From Selaginella moellendorffii (taxonomy: Eukaryota; Streptophyta; Lycopodiopsida; Selaginellales; Selaginellaceae), in the NCBI RefSeq assembly GCF_000143415.4, contig NW_003314303.1, positions 448,566 to 512,565 of the forward strand: a stretch of DNA of 64,000 nucleotides. The letters are read 5' to 3'. Both the position numbers and the translations under genes were made by a program. Below the pieces are notes generated by a model. The model was given only the letters and a program-made list of their open reading frames with translations, did no database searches and had not been told where the DNA came from. This document shows, one piece after another, positions 20,304 to 32,585 of the stretch. Position 1 is the first letter of the stretch; each line of letters begins with the position of its first letter.

Positions 20304-22346
20304 ATGTCGTCCGTGTACGTGCTCGAGCCTCTCACCAAGGGGAAGGTGGTCCTCCACACCTCCTCCGGGCCTCTGGACATCGAGCTCTGGGCCAGGGAAG
20401 CTCCGCAAGCTGTAAGTTCGTGAGATTTCTCATCGATTTTGTGCTTGACAATGCGAGCGTTTCCTATCGCTTCCAGACCCGGAATTTCGTCCAGCTCTGT
20501 ATGGAAGGCTATTACAACAACACATTGTTCCACCGAGTGATTCCAAGCTTTCTTGTTCAAGGGGGCGATCCCACGGGCACTGGCAAAGGTGCGTTCTTTT
20601 AGTTTCTTCTTGTGTTCTTAGTATTCGTTTGTGGAACTTAGGTGGTGAGAGCATCTACGGAGAACCTTTTCCCGACGAGATTCACACGCGATTGAAGTTT
20701 CGACATCGAGGTTTTGTTGCCTGCGCAAACGAGGGAAGGCCAAACTCGAATGGCAGCCAGTTCTTCATAACTTTGGATCGCTGCGACTGGATCAATGGCA
20801 AGCACACGATCTTTGGAAAGGTTTTCTTCTTCTTTTTTCTGTTGTTGTAGATGTTCTCAAGTGAGTTACAGGTAACGGGAGATACGATTTACAATCTGTT
20901 GAAGATTGCAGAGTGTGATCCTGACGAAGATGACCGGCCGACAGATCCTCACTCTGTACTTTCCACTGAGGTGAATAAGTGTGATCTTTACTCTTTTATT
21001 TGTTTTCTCCTTTCAGGCTCATGAAGGTTCTTCCAGGTCGTTTGGAATCCCTTTGATGATATTGTACCGAGAAAACTTCACAAACCTGTGGATAAGTCCG
21101 GAGCCAAGACAGAAGAAAAGCCAGTCAAGCAGAAAAAGTAAGATCAGATTTGGAGCTCTTGTTTGGTTCTCAAGATTTTTGCTGTATTCAGGAGATTAAA
21201 TCTATTGTCTTTTGGTGAGGAGGCTCTTCAGGAAGATGAAGAAGCGTCTGTCATCAAGGAGAAAATAAAAAGCAGCCATGATGTTCTGGATGATCCGCGA
21301 TTGCTGAAATCTCAGGTCCCTGGTCCCGAAACTAAGGTACGTGCTTTGGACTTCAACGCTTTTTTGTTTAGATTTGGAATCTCGTATCACACATAGGAGG
21401 ACAAACAACGTGAGCTAAGTGCAGTTCGCCAAGCCTTGGCAAACAAGAACCCTTTACCCGCACAGGAGGAAGAAGATGTTGCGAGTGATGGGGAAGACCA
21501 AGATCAAACTTTCGACGAGAAGATGAGGCAAAAGCTTCTTGAAAAGAAGAGGCTCTGGGATCCTCAACAAGAAACAAAAGGTACAACAAGATTTTCTTAA
21601 AAGATTTTTGTGACTAGCAGCGGATTGTTTGCTTTTGCAGCTAAAGCGGTAGCAGAAAACAAAAAGTACGTATCTGATAGTTTTCTCCCCGAATCCTCGT
21701 TCTAAACGCTTCTGGCTGAGCAGATCCAAGGTCATCCAAAAACCGGAGAAAGACGATGACGATGACGAGGACGAGGACGAAGAGGAGGAAGAGAGTGACA
21801 TAAGGAAAGACAAACTAGTGATCAAGAAGCGGGGATTGGGATCAGAAGCAAGGGCAGAGATAGCGCTCAAGACCGACGTCGAAATGCAGCTTCTAACTCC
21901 CCAAGAGCAACGACGGCAAAAGGTTAAGCAACACAAGCGGAATCTCGGCAGTCGGGAAGAAACAGTACGTGGTCTCGTTCACAAAACTTCTCCATTGCTT
22001 ACAATCTTTTGTTTTCCAGACAATGGCCTTGCTGGATAAGTTTCGGGAGAAGCTTTCCAGTCACAAAGCAGCCGAGCCTGACAAGGACGAAGCGTCGGAT
22101 ATTTTGAGTCACAAGCTCAAGTTCGAGCTGGACAGAAAGGTGAGAGCTCTAGACATATAGTTTGTGTGATATCGTGACGATGGTCTCTTTGTCCGCTCAA
22201 CGCAGGATAAAATGGCCAGGAAGGAAGCGCTCGACCACTACGTAGTTGTGGATCCTTTGTTAGAGAAAGGCAAAGAGCAGTTTAACAAAATCCAGGCCAA
22301 GATGAAGAGACGCAACCGCGAATGGGCCGGAAAGTCCTTCACTTGA
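20304..22346 (+). CDS. CWC27: Spliceosome-associated cyclophilin CWC27 (plant CYP57 type)
   Basis: Eleven exons (20304-20411, 20477-20588, 20642-20820, 20872-20970, 21037-21137, 21192-21336, 21397-21580, 21641-21665, 21724-21964, 22020-22139, 22206-22346) give 484 residues. The N-terminal 170 residues are a cyclophilin domain: [31 protein letters not shown] with the catalytic Arg, [39 protein letters not shown] and LLSFGEEA, hallmarks of CWC27, follow, then a long charged coiled-coil tail with an Asp/Glu run (about 1757 bp into the gene) and the [15 protein letters not shown] segment. CWC27 belongs to the activated spliceosome (Bact stage). Exon 8 is only 25 bp. Intron 5 ends in CAGGAG, so two acceptors three bases apart are possible. 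Confidence 0.93.
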
Positions 22347-22470
22347 AAGTCAGATGTCTGTAATTTAAAACCTTTGTTGTAAATATTTTAAAGTGTGATT
22401 TGTAAATATTATTCAAAAATGAAAACTATAGTTGTTTAAAAAGTAGATAAAAATTAATAAAGACAGAGTT

Positions 22471-22553
22471 TGCTGGCTGTGGGGTTCGAACCCACGCACA
22501 CTGTGTGTAGATGATCTTAAGTCATCCCCCTTAGACCACTCGGGCAAACCAGC
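22471..22553 (-). tRNA. tRNA-Leu (UAA)
   Basis: The minus strand shows a type-II tRNA: acceptor GCTGGTT paired with AGCCAGC (one G-T pair), D-arm with GCCCGAGTGGTCTAAGG, anticodon arm GATGA-CTTAAGA-TCATC with anticodon TAA, a long variable arm, T-loop GGGTTCGAACCC, and discriminator A at 22471. No intron. Confidence 0.93.
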
Positions 22554-22655
22554 CACGCTGTGATTTTGACCGCTTTAAATTGTCACGTAGGTTCTTATAT
22601 GCTGACCATCTAAGTCTCGACTTTGGACAAAGCTTGGAATATGGCCAAAAGAGAT

Positions 22656-24894
22656 TTACAAGTCGTTGGATGGTTTAACAAATGGAGTAGAAGCGACCGG
22701 CCCGAACAAAGCGTCTTCGTCATCGTCATTGTCTTCGTCTCCAAAGAGAAGGCTCGAAAGTGCGGTGCTCCGGAATGGCAGTGCCGCTGGCGGCTTGTTT
22801 AGCGTCGTTGGTGATGGACTCAGTGCTCCCAGCGTCTCGTTTGATCTCGATGGCGTCACGATTGGAGTCAGCGCTCCCGGCGTCTCGTTTGATCTCGATG
22901 GCGTCACGATTGGACTCTCGTTTGATCTCGATGGCGTCACGATTGGATTCAGTGGTTCCGGCATCTCGTTTGATCTCGATGGCGTCACGATTGGATTCAG
23001 TGGTTCCGGCATCTCGTTTGATCTCGATGGCGTCACGATTGGATTCAGTGGTTCCGGCGTCTCGTTTGATCTCGTGGATGTTGCGATCAAGCTTGGTTGC
23101 GGTGACACCGGATTTAACTTGGACAGCTTTTCTTCTTCCTCCCCCCCCTCGTCATCCTCGTCCTCGTCTTCATCAAACAGGGACTTGTGTCTAGCAGAAC
23201 TCGTGCTCGGCTCTGATGTATCTTTCGACACGAGCGCCTCGTCTGTAGAAGAAAGCCCACTCTCAAGTTTGCGTAAAGCTTATGAAATCACACCACTCAC
23301 CTGAGCTGCTCCCAGCTTTCTCGGCTGCTTGAGATCGCGATTCTCTGGAGAAAACAATTCACAAACTCAAAGGCGAACATAAAAGCTGGTAGCTTACTCT
23401 TGCCCGACGTCTGGAAACTCCGGTTGTGTGCCGGCAGGAAAAGAAAAGGATACTCGAGGTTCGTGGTGAGAGCTCGCGTCTTCCTCGCTCTCGCTCCAGT
23501 GGGAGGATTTGTCCGAAGAGCTCGCATCTGGCTGTACTGGAGGTGGAAGGATTTGAGGCTTTGCTTCTCGTCTTGCTCTCTCCTCCTCCAATTGTTGCGG
23601 AGAGTAGTGACGCTGGTCAGCTTCCCGCGCGATTTTGCCAAGTATGTCGTCAAGGGTAGCTTTTGCTTCGTTCACAATGTCATTGTTGCTCGCGCTTCCC
23701 AAGCCAGTCCTGCCATCAAACTTTAGAAAGCATGCATTGAGTGGAGCGACCAACAAAATGATACTAACTCATTTTCCGCGTTAAGATTTGCTGGTTCATA
23801 TATGGGATCCATTCTTGAGCCATCGTCACCTAAGAAAACAAATCATAGACTAAATAGACAGAAAACCGATGCTTACTTGTTACATATGAAGCTCGCAGGG
23901 CCGCTTCAAGCATTGCTTTGAAGTCCATAGCAGCAGAGACGGCTGGTTCGTGGTGATCCTTGTGAACAAGAAAAAACACGAAGATAAGAGACTTAGAACG
24001 AATAAAACTCGCGCTTACTTGATCCTCAGGTGCCTCGTTACTGGGCTCTGACCATTCATCGTCCGAAATCACGCCACCGGCAACCATCTCAGCAGCCATG
24101 TTAACCCCATCCTTTTCGGCTTCAGAGTCGTATTCTCGTGTCACCGAGGTGGAGGCTTTGTGTCTCAAATCTGAACAACAAGAAAAGAAAAACTCGCTGT
24201 TCAATATTTCGAGAAATAAATGAACGAAACCTGGCAAGCCACAGTGAGGATCACGCATGAACTCCTCGCTTCCGATTATATAAGGCAAACTCCTGGGCCT
24301 CGCTTCCTGATAAGAGAAAGTAACATCTTCTCAACCACAGGAAAAGCTCGAGAGAACTGAAGAGATCTTACTCGGCTTCGAGAAAGCTTTAGATGCTCGT
24401 TCCATGCAGTGGTAACAGCCTCCTTGTAGCGAGGAACAATATCACCCTCGTAGCTCTCCACACGCTGCGGTTCTCCATCCTTTTCTTGCTCGGGAGTCAC
24501 GGTTTCGTCTTCCTCATAGACACGCTGCTCACAGAGTTGAGGCGAAATCTCTCAAACACATGAAAGGAAAAGAAAGACACTCACATTCTCAATGAACTGC
24601 GTGTTGGAGAGAAGCCTGAAAGAATTAAACGCGTTCTTTAGATCCTGCTCAACGGAGGCGGTGTGATCCGCGAGCCGATCAATCTGCGCTCGCAGATCCT
24701 CAGCTCTGCCCTTGACGCTCGCGGCAAACCTCTCCAGCCATTCCTGCAACTGGAGAGAAAAGAGAAAAAGCACAATCAACAGCTCCAGCTCGAGCACGAG
24801 AAGAGAGAAATGCTACCTGAGCACCAGATTGGAGAGAAAATCCCGATGTCGCGGAATGCTCTAGCAGCGCTCGGAGCTTCTCCCGCTCCTCCAT
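22656..24894 (-). CDS. WASHC2: WASH-complex subunit FAM21/WASHC2 homologue
   Basis: Ten exons (24894-24817, 24743-24585, 24524-24372, 24306-24231, 24170-24019, 23958-23877, 23829-23769, 23709-23398, 23344-23301, 23242-22656) give 567 residues with all phases consistent. The FAM21 head is recognisable: a helix with LLSNTQFIENRVYEED at about 70-85, the IVPRYKEAVTTAW segment, and RSLPYIIGSEEFMRD at about 133-147. The tail is long, acidic and low-complexity, with LFDEDEDEDDE and a final LFGDEDNDDDEDALF that fits the LFa pattern by which animal FAM21 binds the retromer subunit VPS35. Animal FAM21 is more than twice as long with about 20 such motifs. The WASH complex drives Arp2/3 actin branching on endosomes. 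Between acidic blocks lies a 16-residue repeat. The exon 9-10 junction was chosen to avoid an impossible 22-bp intron. Confidence 0.82.
22822..23072 (-). repeat. 48-bp tandem repeat inside WASHC2 exon 10
   Basis: About five partly truncated copies of a 48-bp unit encode TPSRSNEMPEPLNPIV-like blocks in the tail of the WASHC2 homologue. Two neighbouring units are identical, and one is shortened to IVTPSRSNES. Confidence 0.85.
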
Positions 24895-25550
24895 TCCATG
24901 AGCCCTAGTTGACCTAGAAACAGAGCTCTAAAAGATTTTGGTCTCGAAGAGCTCCTGGCATCCCAAGTAGGAGCGAGCATGACATCCAAGAACGAGACGC
25001 TGGCGTCCGCAAAGAAGAAGAAGCCCCCTCGAGCAGCACGCAGTCCTCGATGAATTGGCGGCAGCTTTGGTGTTGCGAGAATCGCATCGAGCATTCCAAA
25101 AGCTTTAGTGTATCACAAGCAAAAGAAGCTGACAAGAACCGGGACCTTTCTTGTCGATTGAACCGCAGTCGAGCAGGACCTTATTCGTTGCCGGGGAGAT
25201 CTTCGTGCTCGACGCCTTTGAGCAGCAGTGCAAGCGGCTCGCATGGAAAAGGGGCTGGCCCGCTCACGAATCGATCGCGAGGCGCCATGGATGGAAATCG
25301 TCTTGGAATGGAAGAAAAGTGTCCACCAAGTCTTCGGCAGATTTTCGGCGGATGGAAGGCTTCAAAAGCGCGAGAAGAAGCATTTCTCCTAAAAGACTAC
25401 CATCAAGGAAAGAAAAAAAGCAAATGTCCTCGATCGTCATACTCCGGACAGACCCAGCTCGCGTCAGAATTCCGCAAGCGCAATGCAAATCACCATTTAT
25501 TAGTTAGAGAAAGCAAAATAGTTAAAGGTACGTAATTTTTATATTATTAT
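24895..25550. other. Unresolved region upstream of WASHC2
   Basis: Several open frames overlap here: 25050-25535 plus (about 160 residues, with CPPSLRQIFGGWKASKAREEAFLLKDYHQ-like content at 25320-25395), and short minus-strand frames at 24914-25135 and 25264-25488. None shows a recognisable domain, and no set of introns clearly improves any of them. It may hold a small unrecognised gene or the WASHC2 promoter and leader. Confidence 0.35.
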
Positions 25551-26050
25551 AAGGAAACAAAAATTAAAATTGTGAAATTTTATGGTGTTATATATTAATT
25601 TTAATTTTTAAATATTAGTTTCAATCTAAACCACTCGCTCTTGTATAAATTAAAGTTTGTAAGTTAATTAATATGTACATTTTTTTATTCCATGCATTTA
25701 CATTGGTGGAGATAAGAGGTAATTTTAATTGTAATTGAGGAGTGTTTAGATTTAAGCTTTTGGTTTAAATCTAACTTTTGCATCATTTAGATTTCACTTT
25801 CCTTGTAACTTTTTTAATTTCTTTTCTTTTGTTTATTTTGTTTTCTTACTTCATCTTCATAGTAGAGCAACAGCCTTCTCTTTTAACTTTAGAGTAGCAA
25901 TTGGTGTAATTATTCAATGTTATGTGGTTGTAGTTGAACAATCAGAATCAGTTAATATTAATATTCACAATGTGGTATAATTACTTTTGCTTTTGTTACA
26001 AAACCTCATATTTGGCTAAAGTTCTTTTGTAAGAATTCTATAGATGATAT
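25551..26050. other. AT-rich flank, probably part of an old Ty3 element
   Basis: Very AT-rich sequence without open frames. The retroelement starting at 26051 is an insertion, and the DNA beyond its other end (38816 on) reads as gag of an old Ty3 element, so this stretch probably belongs to the same old element. No LTR boundary could be defined. Bases 26046-26050 (GATAT) are the left target-site duplication. Confidence 0.4.
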
Positions 26051-26385
26051 TGTCAAGACCCCCAATAAGATCAAGACTGGAAAATGCAAAAGACAAAGAG
26101 AAAAGCTAGTGGAAACAAAAAAGAAGCCTTAGATTGGTGTTGATTCAGATTGTGGAGAAATGGAACAAGGCTAACCTATATATACTATAGGTTGATGAAG
26201 CTCCACCACTCTTGGATTGAGGACGGCCTAAATATAGCTGAGGTTGAGGAAGCACCACATCATCATCAGGAATGTGGCTCGAGACTCAGGAATCGTACAG
26301 GAAATCAAAGAGTCAGGAATAGGGAAGTGTCTCGAGAGTCAGGAATGTGGTTTGCAGGTTAAGAAGAATTGGGGGATTCTTGACA
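26051..26385 (-). repeat. Chromovirus A 3' LTR
   Basis: 335 bp, with ends TGTCAAG and CTTGACA on the plus strand forming the short terminal inverted repeat. It pairs with 38476-38810. Confidence 0.93.
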
Positions 26386-26455
26386 GCACCCCGTCCTCAA
26401 GAACAAGTGGAACGAGGACGTGAACGAGAATGAAGAGGAGGATGAGATGAGCGGC

Positions 26456-27602
26456 TGTAGCGCACGTGGTTTTGACCCTTTATCCTATGGTGATTTACCA
26501 TAGGATAACACCACGAAGCGGAACCTAAACCCTCTTTGTGCCACGTGACAGATGCCACGTGTCACATACCACGTGTCCATGCCACGTGTCCATAGGAACC
26601 CGAGGTTCAGGGCCTTGGGCCACTGAACGAAGGAACGGTGCCAAACTCCCAAGCGTGACGCCAAGGAGTGATGGAACCGGACCACGGAGCAACTCCCGAG
26701 CATATAGCCCAAGGAGCGAAGGGACAGGAGCCCGGAGCGACTTGGAACAGTCCTGAAGCAACCAACATCCCAATGCCAGGACCAGCACGCAAAACGGAGC
26801 CAAACGGAGTCTGGCGCTATTTCGGCATACCGGTGGCCTAACGTGAGAGTATGGGTACTCCACCAGCTAGCATGGAATGGAACTTGGGCTTAGACCCAAG
26901 CCGGACGCAGAACAAGGACAGGCACGCAAGCGGGAGCTAGACTATGCCTCAGGTTGGTCGGCCATGCCCGACCTACCCACTATCCCTACTATACATTTGG
27001 AACCCCCCATAGCCCCCCCCCCCTTGAGGAACACACGCTTTGGGCTTTCACCCCAAGCCTCCCTTAGTATCAGGAGTTAGTCTCTGGGACAAGCTTAAAA
27101 CTTACTAAATATGGAATGTCCTTAGAATGCGAATTTGGACACAGGACGAACACCATTGTGTTCAGGCCGACCTCTACATTCCGTAGATATGCCAAATGAG
27201 CGAATCTAGACACTTTCCATAAATAGCATTTGGGACCGAAATGAGACTAACACAAAGGGCATGATAGCGAGGGTGTTTGGCAGACACGGTAAGCTATCAT
27301 GTAGCGATATTGAGGGACCAATCTCAATACGCGAGGGTTCTTGTCAAGCCAGTGCAAGACAGAGCAAAAGAGAACTAAAAAGCCAGGCCAAGTATGCTTG
27401 GCTGAATAGACACTTAGGAATTCCGTCCTTATGCTCATTCGGCCAAGTACAGATGCAAAGTCCAGTTTACTAACACTTGAACAAGAGGGGCTGATAAAGG
27501 GTCCAGCAATACCGACCTCCTGCCATCGTGGCAGTAAGGAAAGAGTGTCCGTAAGGACTAGCCGACAGGTAACTTTCGATACCCGAAGTCACATGCGCGA
27601 CA
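26456..27602 (-). repeat. LARD-like element 3' LTR
   Basis: 1147 bp, pairs with 32586-33731. It contains a cluster of CCACGTGTC/CCACGTGAC words near 26540-26600, which are G-box (CACGTG) cores. Confidence 0.92.
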
Positions 27603-27616
27603 CTCTCCCCCCCTTG
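27603..27616 (-). promoter_or_regulatory. Polypurine tract of the LARD-like element
   Basis: AAGGGGGGGAGAG on the minus strand abuts the 3' LTR, the expected place for the plus-strand primer of reverse transcription. Confidence 0.75.
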
Positions 27617-30600
27617 GGAAGATCGACGTCCTCGTCGATGCATACTCGAGTCTAGAATACCGCGAAGGAAACAACTCCATAAAAAGTTCACGGTACTCAC
27701 ACTATGTGAGAAATGCACCAACTTAAATGAGTTAGGGAGTAACCTCTTTGTCTAACGCGGATGCGCTACCAGCTCAGACACCTTCCGGCCGTCGCCGACA
27801 AGGAAATGACCAACGGAGTCAGCCACCCCTGCTGCTCTGGGAGTCACCCAGCTTACAAAAGTGTGATATGCCCTGCCCGCAGAGACATAGAGAGAGAAGC
27901 CAGAGGCCCCAACCCTCCTGAGCAAAGAAACCAAACCCGTCGGTAAGGTTTAGATAGACTACTGTCAACAGGCAGTTTAGAGTTGTTTACACGGTCACGC
28001 CCTTTCACGGAACAAGGAACATCGACAAAGAGGCGGGTTATGTGACCAGTCGACAATAGCTACCCCATGACTAGAGATTTCACCATGCACACGAAGTGCC
28101 GAAGCCAGTCTGCCTATACTGGCCCAAACTCAAAGATCAATAGATGGACAATATCAAAGTCATAGACAATGATATTTTAGAGATTTAATTATCAGGGAAT
28201 AAAGCTTAGATTAGAACACAAAAGTATTCCAAGTAAGTTATCATCCGATAAACTAGTATTACAGTATAGGAACCACCAAGATCACTATCATTGGAAAACA
28301 TAGGAATGACCATCCAACAAAATTCAATAGCTAGTATATCATCAAGGAAACTCAATGATGAAACTTAACTATCGAAGATAGTAGACAGTAAGCCAACAAC
28401 TTACTAGAGAGAACTCAAAGAACACAAAGTATCATTGACTAACAAGCACAATGCTCGCGAATGTATCACCCAAGGGAAATAACATCCAAATCTATCAAAA
28501 CTAACTTGAGCAACAATCAACAGGAGAAAATGAATGCGGTAAGACCAACAAACACTCATTCCTGCCAACTATCACAAAAGCCAATCTGAATAGATCCCAG
28601 CCAACAATACCAAGGAACTCAAGTTGCCTAAGCAAGTGTCAGCAACATCCTACTGACGTCTCAAACCCAAGAGACCAATCCAAAGCAAACCACAAAGAAC
28701 ATGTGGTATTGCAAAAAGCCATAAGCCATCAAAGAGAACAACTAACTATCATGAAAGATCGTCAATCAGCCCATCAATGTAGTGATGTATAATCATTGTT
28801 GAAGAAAGAATTTACCATCCCGAAGAATAGCAAATAATTCCAAACCAACAATAATCAAGCAAAACTTGTGATAAGGACAATCAACTACCCTAGATGATAG
28901 TCAATCATCACCAATGATTGCCAGATGCAAAAACCAACTTCAACATCGAAGCTAATGAGCCAAAATGCCTTCCCCAACAACTTCTAACAAATGGAACAAT
29001 GAGCACAAAACTCAAAGAACCAAAAGCTCGAAGAAGCCTATAACTAAGTCTTGCCTAATAATGATCACGAGTCTCATAGAAGCTAACTTCAATGCTAAAG
29101 AAGAAATCATGGTGCAACCCACAATATCTTCCTCAACACATCCATAAGCCAAACTTCATAATGCCAAAGCTAATGAAGAGCATTTCTGCATCAATCCAAA
29201 AGCTAAGCATAACGAAGCTATGCTTAACAAGTGATCACCAAACGATCCTCCATGAATCCATCTATAGCAAGACGTAACTCACTTCATAGCAAGCACAAGA
29301 AGAATCATTAATGATTGATATATCTCAATTGAAATCCAAGAAGGATTCAATCACTTCAATGCCAATCACTAACTCTTCCTCTTATAGAGGTAGCATTGTT
29401 CACGACTAAATCACTTTTCAAGGAAAAGCTAAAGCTCAACCTCAACTAAGCAATCTCGTCTAGAACACAACTAACCCAAACTTGCCACTCAGTTCATTTG
29501 AATGTCAATACAGTTGCTAACTAGCAATTGCACGAATGCCAACAACACAAAGCTATAGCCAAATCATCAACACTATCTTCATCAAGACTAACGAAACTCG
29601 ACATCAATCTTGCGGAGAGACATCTCATTTCACTGAAATCTCAATATCAACAATATCAATGACAAGGCATCACTTCAATGCCATCAACAACAGAACAAAG
29701 CTAGCAGAAAGCAAGAGTGAATCACCACTCGAAGCTTTCCAGCAACCAAGCTAACCAAAGTCGAAGATACTATACTTAGTATCCGAGACCAATCCTTCAG
29801 CAAAACTCAGTTACAGATAACACATCATCAAGGAATGATTCACCACGTCCAAGACTCAATGAAATCCAACACTACGGACTAAATGTAACCAAATGATATC
29901 GACAGAGGTAGAGTCGACATGTCAACATGGAAAACCCATGTATGTCTAACGACACGATCCTCCGCAACACTATTCGGTAAAGCAAGCCCACCACTGCTAA
30001 ATCATCATCGAGCAAAGCAAGTGTCAACGGTCCTTGATGAAGTCTACAAGTAATCACTAGTCGCAAAGCAACTAACAATCACTCCTCAACTTGCCTTCAC
30101 AAGACCCGAACACTAACTCATGTCATCGAGTTACATACTTATCCAACATGAATATAATACCCCAGGTACGAGATAAAAGTTCATAAACAAGCACAAACTA
30201 AATGACCACTCGAATCCAACTCAACCGTAATAAGCTCACTAAAACATTTAGCCACTAGCTCTGAGCATGCCTTGAAGAGGCTAGCTATGCATGATCAACA
30301 CTCAGTCGAAACTAAAGTGAAGACCATGAGATGAACTCACATCGGTACACAACCTCCTCATAGACAAAACTATAGTACAGGTACCAACATCTCAACCTCA
30401 AACAACTAAGTTGGACATCACCATCCTTAGCCAAGGTGCAGGGCTGCCAAGACTAAGTCAAGATCAGTGAGAGCTCACTACTCTCATAGAGTCTTAGCGA
30501 AATGCAAGGTGCAACCTGCCACCGAGCATAATGCTACAAAAGAAAGGCATAAGAGTCACCTTTCTTAGAAAAGTGCAGCGGCCACTTTTCTACACCAACT

Positions 30601-32571
30601 CCAGACTCTATCCAACTCAATTGCTTTAGCCCCAAAAGTTAGCATCCCTTTCGGGTCACATCATACAAACTACCTACTAAGATCTAAGCCAACCGAAGTC
30701 AACTCCAACCCCTTCACTAGTTTGTACTGGCTTTCGAAAATGGAATGGTTTTCGAGCAAAGTGATCAATAGATCAGCCATTGGAAAAGTCTAAGAAAATT
30801 TGTGGAAAATTTTCCATCCTAGAGAAAGAATGACTCTCAGTCCAGGAATGCAAACTTTCAGGACTCAACCAACTTCCTCCTACCAACAACTTCACATAGA
30901 TTCACCTCAACACAAATTCTCATGACCCAATAGCATGCTTAAGCATCGAACATCTTTGCCCATTTTCCTGACATCCAACTCCGACATCCGCAAAGTGCAA
31001 AATGAACATCCAAGGCTTGATCACGAAGACCACATCTTCGGATATCCACATTTGCACTAACACTCTTCTTCAATCATCTTCAAGATCCAATATGAAGCCA
31101 AAACACTAACAAGAAAAATGACATGGAAAAATCAAGGTCCAAGGAAAATTCCTCATCACTCGAATCAATAATGCCACTTCCACTAACACAAGTGCTAGTG
31201 ACGTCAATGCCCCAACTCCACATCTTCTCCATCCAACAATCTACTCCAAGTGCTAACGGATCAACCGACAAGCTATAGCAAATGAATGCTACAACCCTTT
31301 TCCAACACATTAGTGGGCAAACTTAAGGAAACAAGGTACCTACTTAAGCTTAGCATAATGGACCACTATAGAGAATCCAATCAAAGCTACTACAATGCTA
31401 CTTCGTGTAAGTAGACTAGCTTGTCCATCAACCACTTTGGGGTTGATCATCATTTACCCAAGCAACTTCGTAAACACATTGCTCATTATCACATGGATAT
31501 GATATAAATCACAATGACTTGATCATCAATTGAGTAACGCAATGAGCAAGGCTTATGTCATTACTTCAAACGTTCATGTGAATATCAAATGCCAACTCGA
31601 TTCGACAAAATGTAACATAAATGCCACACTCCACCAATAGAGGTTTACGACACCCAACACCACTAACTTTTGTTCACAACACGGAAAAGCTCATGCCACT
31701 CTCTTTCCGACCAAACTCAACACTAATCCAACACCAAGCTACTCAAGGAGCAATAGCAAGGTTCCTCGAAAAAGAATTGAGCATTGCAACCCAAGTCTTC
31801 CAATAGCAAGCTTAGACAAAATGGTTTAGCGCTTCACCGCTATCCATCCCACAACTCACTATTTGTAAGACTATCATTTCCAACACGCATCAAGATAGGG
31901 ACTCTTGATTGCATAATATGAACATAAGCAATGAGTTAACACCTCGTTGCGAATCATTTCTCCAAAAGAGAAGATGATTTACGTATTTGATCCTCCATCC
32001 CTGATGACTCTCTTTTCGGTCTCAACTTTGACCAAACCTCAAGCTTGCTTTCACACCGCCTTCAGTTCAATCGAAGAAAAGTTTATGAGAGAGCACGGTC
32101 ATGATTACTTGAACCAATAGATTAATCCCTATAGTCTTGATTGATCCACTTATAATCATGCCTAGGAAGGATCCACTAGTGCCGTGCTAAACAGCTACGG
32201 ACCAGCCTATTTGCCACTCATAGCAAACTCAGGGAAAGTTTACTTTCACCCACGGTATATGGAACAACTCATGGAACCACCGATAGGCTAACATTAATCC
32301 TGCCAACTCTAAGTGTAACCTTGAGTTGCTAATGTGCCTCACTCACGAGCCCAAGCGCAAACTCGTGCTACTGAAACAACTCAAGCCTTCCTATGAGCCC
32401 AAGAGCAAGCTTATATAATACGGTACAAAACGGTAACCAAATCCATACTCAAGGAACAATTGCGAAGTCTTTGCACCAAAACGTGTACCCACTCGGATCA
32501 TCATTTTCATCTCTGCGTATGCAACAAGACTAGTTGCCCAATCTCATTGAATAGTACTCGCTGAGACTCAT
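27617..32571 (-). other. Interior of the LARD-like element, no genes seen
   Basis: About 5 kb rich in A and C on the plus strand, with many short CAA, ATCA and CAAC words. No open frame exceeds about 76 residues, and none resembles gag, protease, polymerase or integrase. I see no tandem repeat or structured RNA I could support. Confidence 0.7.
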
Positions 32572-32583
32572 CCTCTGATACCA
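32572..32583 (-). promoter_or_regulatory. tRNA-iMet-type primer-binding site
   Basis: The minus strand reads TGGTATCAGAGG two bases inside the 5' LTR. This is the classic complement of the 3' end of plant initiator tRNA-Met. Confidence 0.88.
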
Positions 32584-32585
32584 AA

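Noticed and set aside
23279-23300. A 22-bp intron in WASHC2
   Set aside because: Too short to splice; an acceptor at 23243-23244 gives a 58-bp intron in the right phase.
22666-23304. Plus-strand open frame of 212 residues opposite WASHC2 exon 10
   Set aside because: It is antisense to a 48-bp coding repeat, while the minus-strand reading fits the exon phases and the FAM21-like tail.
25050-25535. 160-residue plus-strand frame as a confident gene
   Set aside because: No domain, no supporting introns, and competing frames on both strands; kept only as an unresolved region.
27603-32585. Hidden gag-pol in the LARD-like interior
   Set aside because: Scanning both strands for zinc-knuckle, protease, polymerase and integrase motifs found none, and no frame exceeds about 76 residues.
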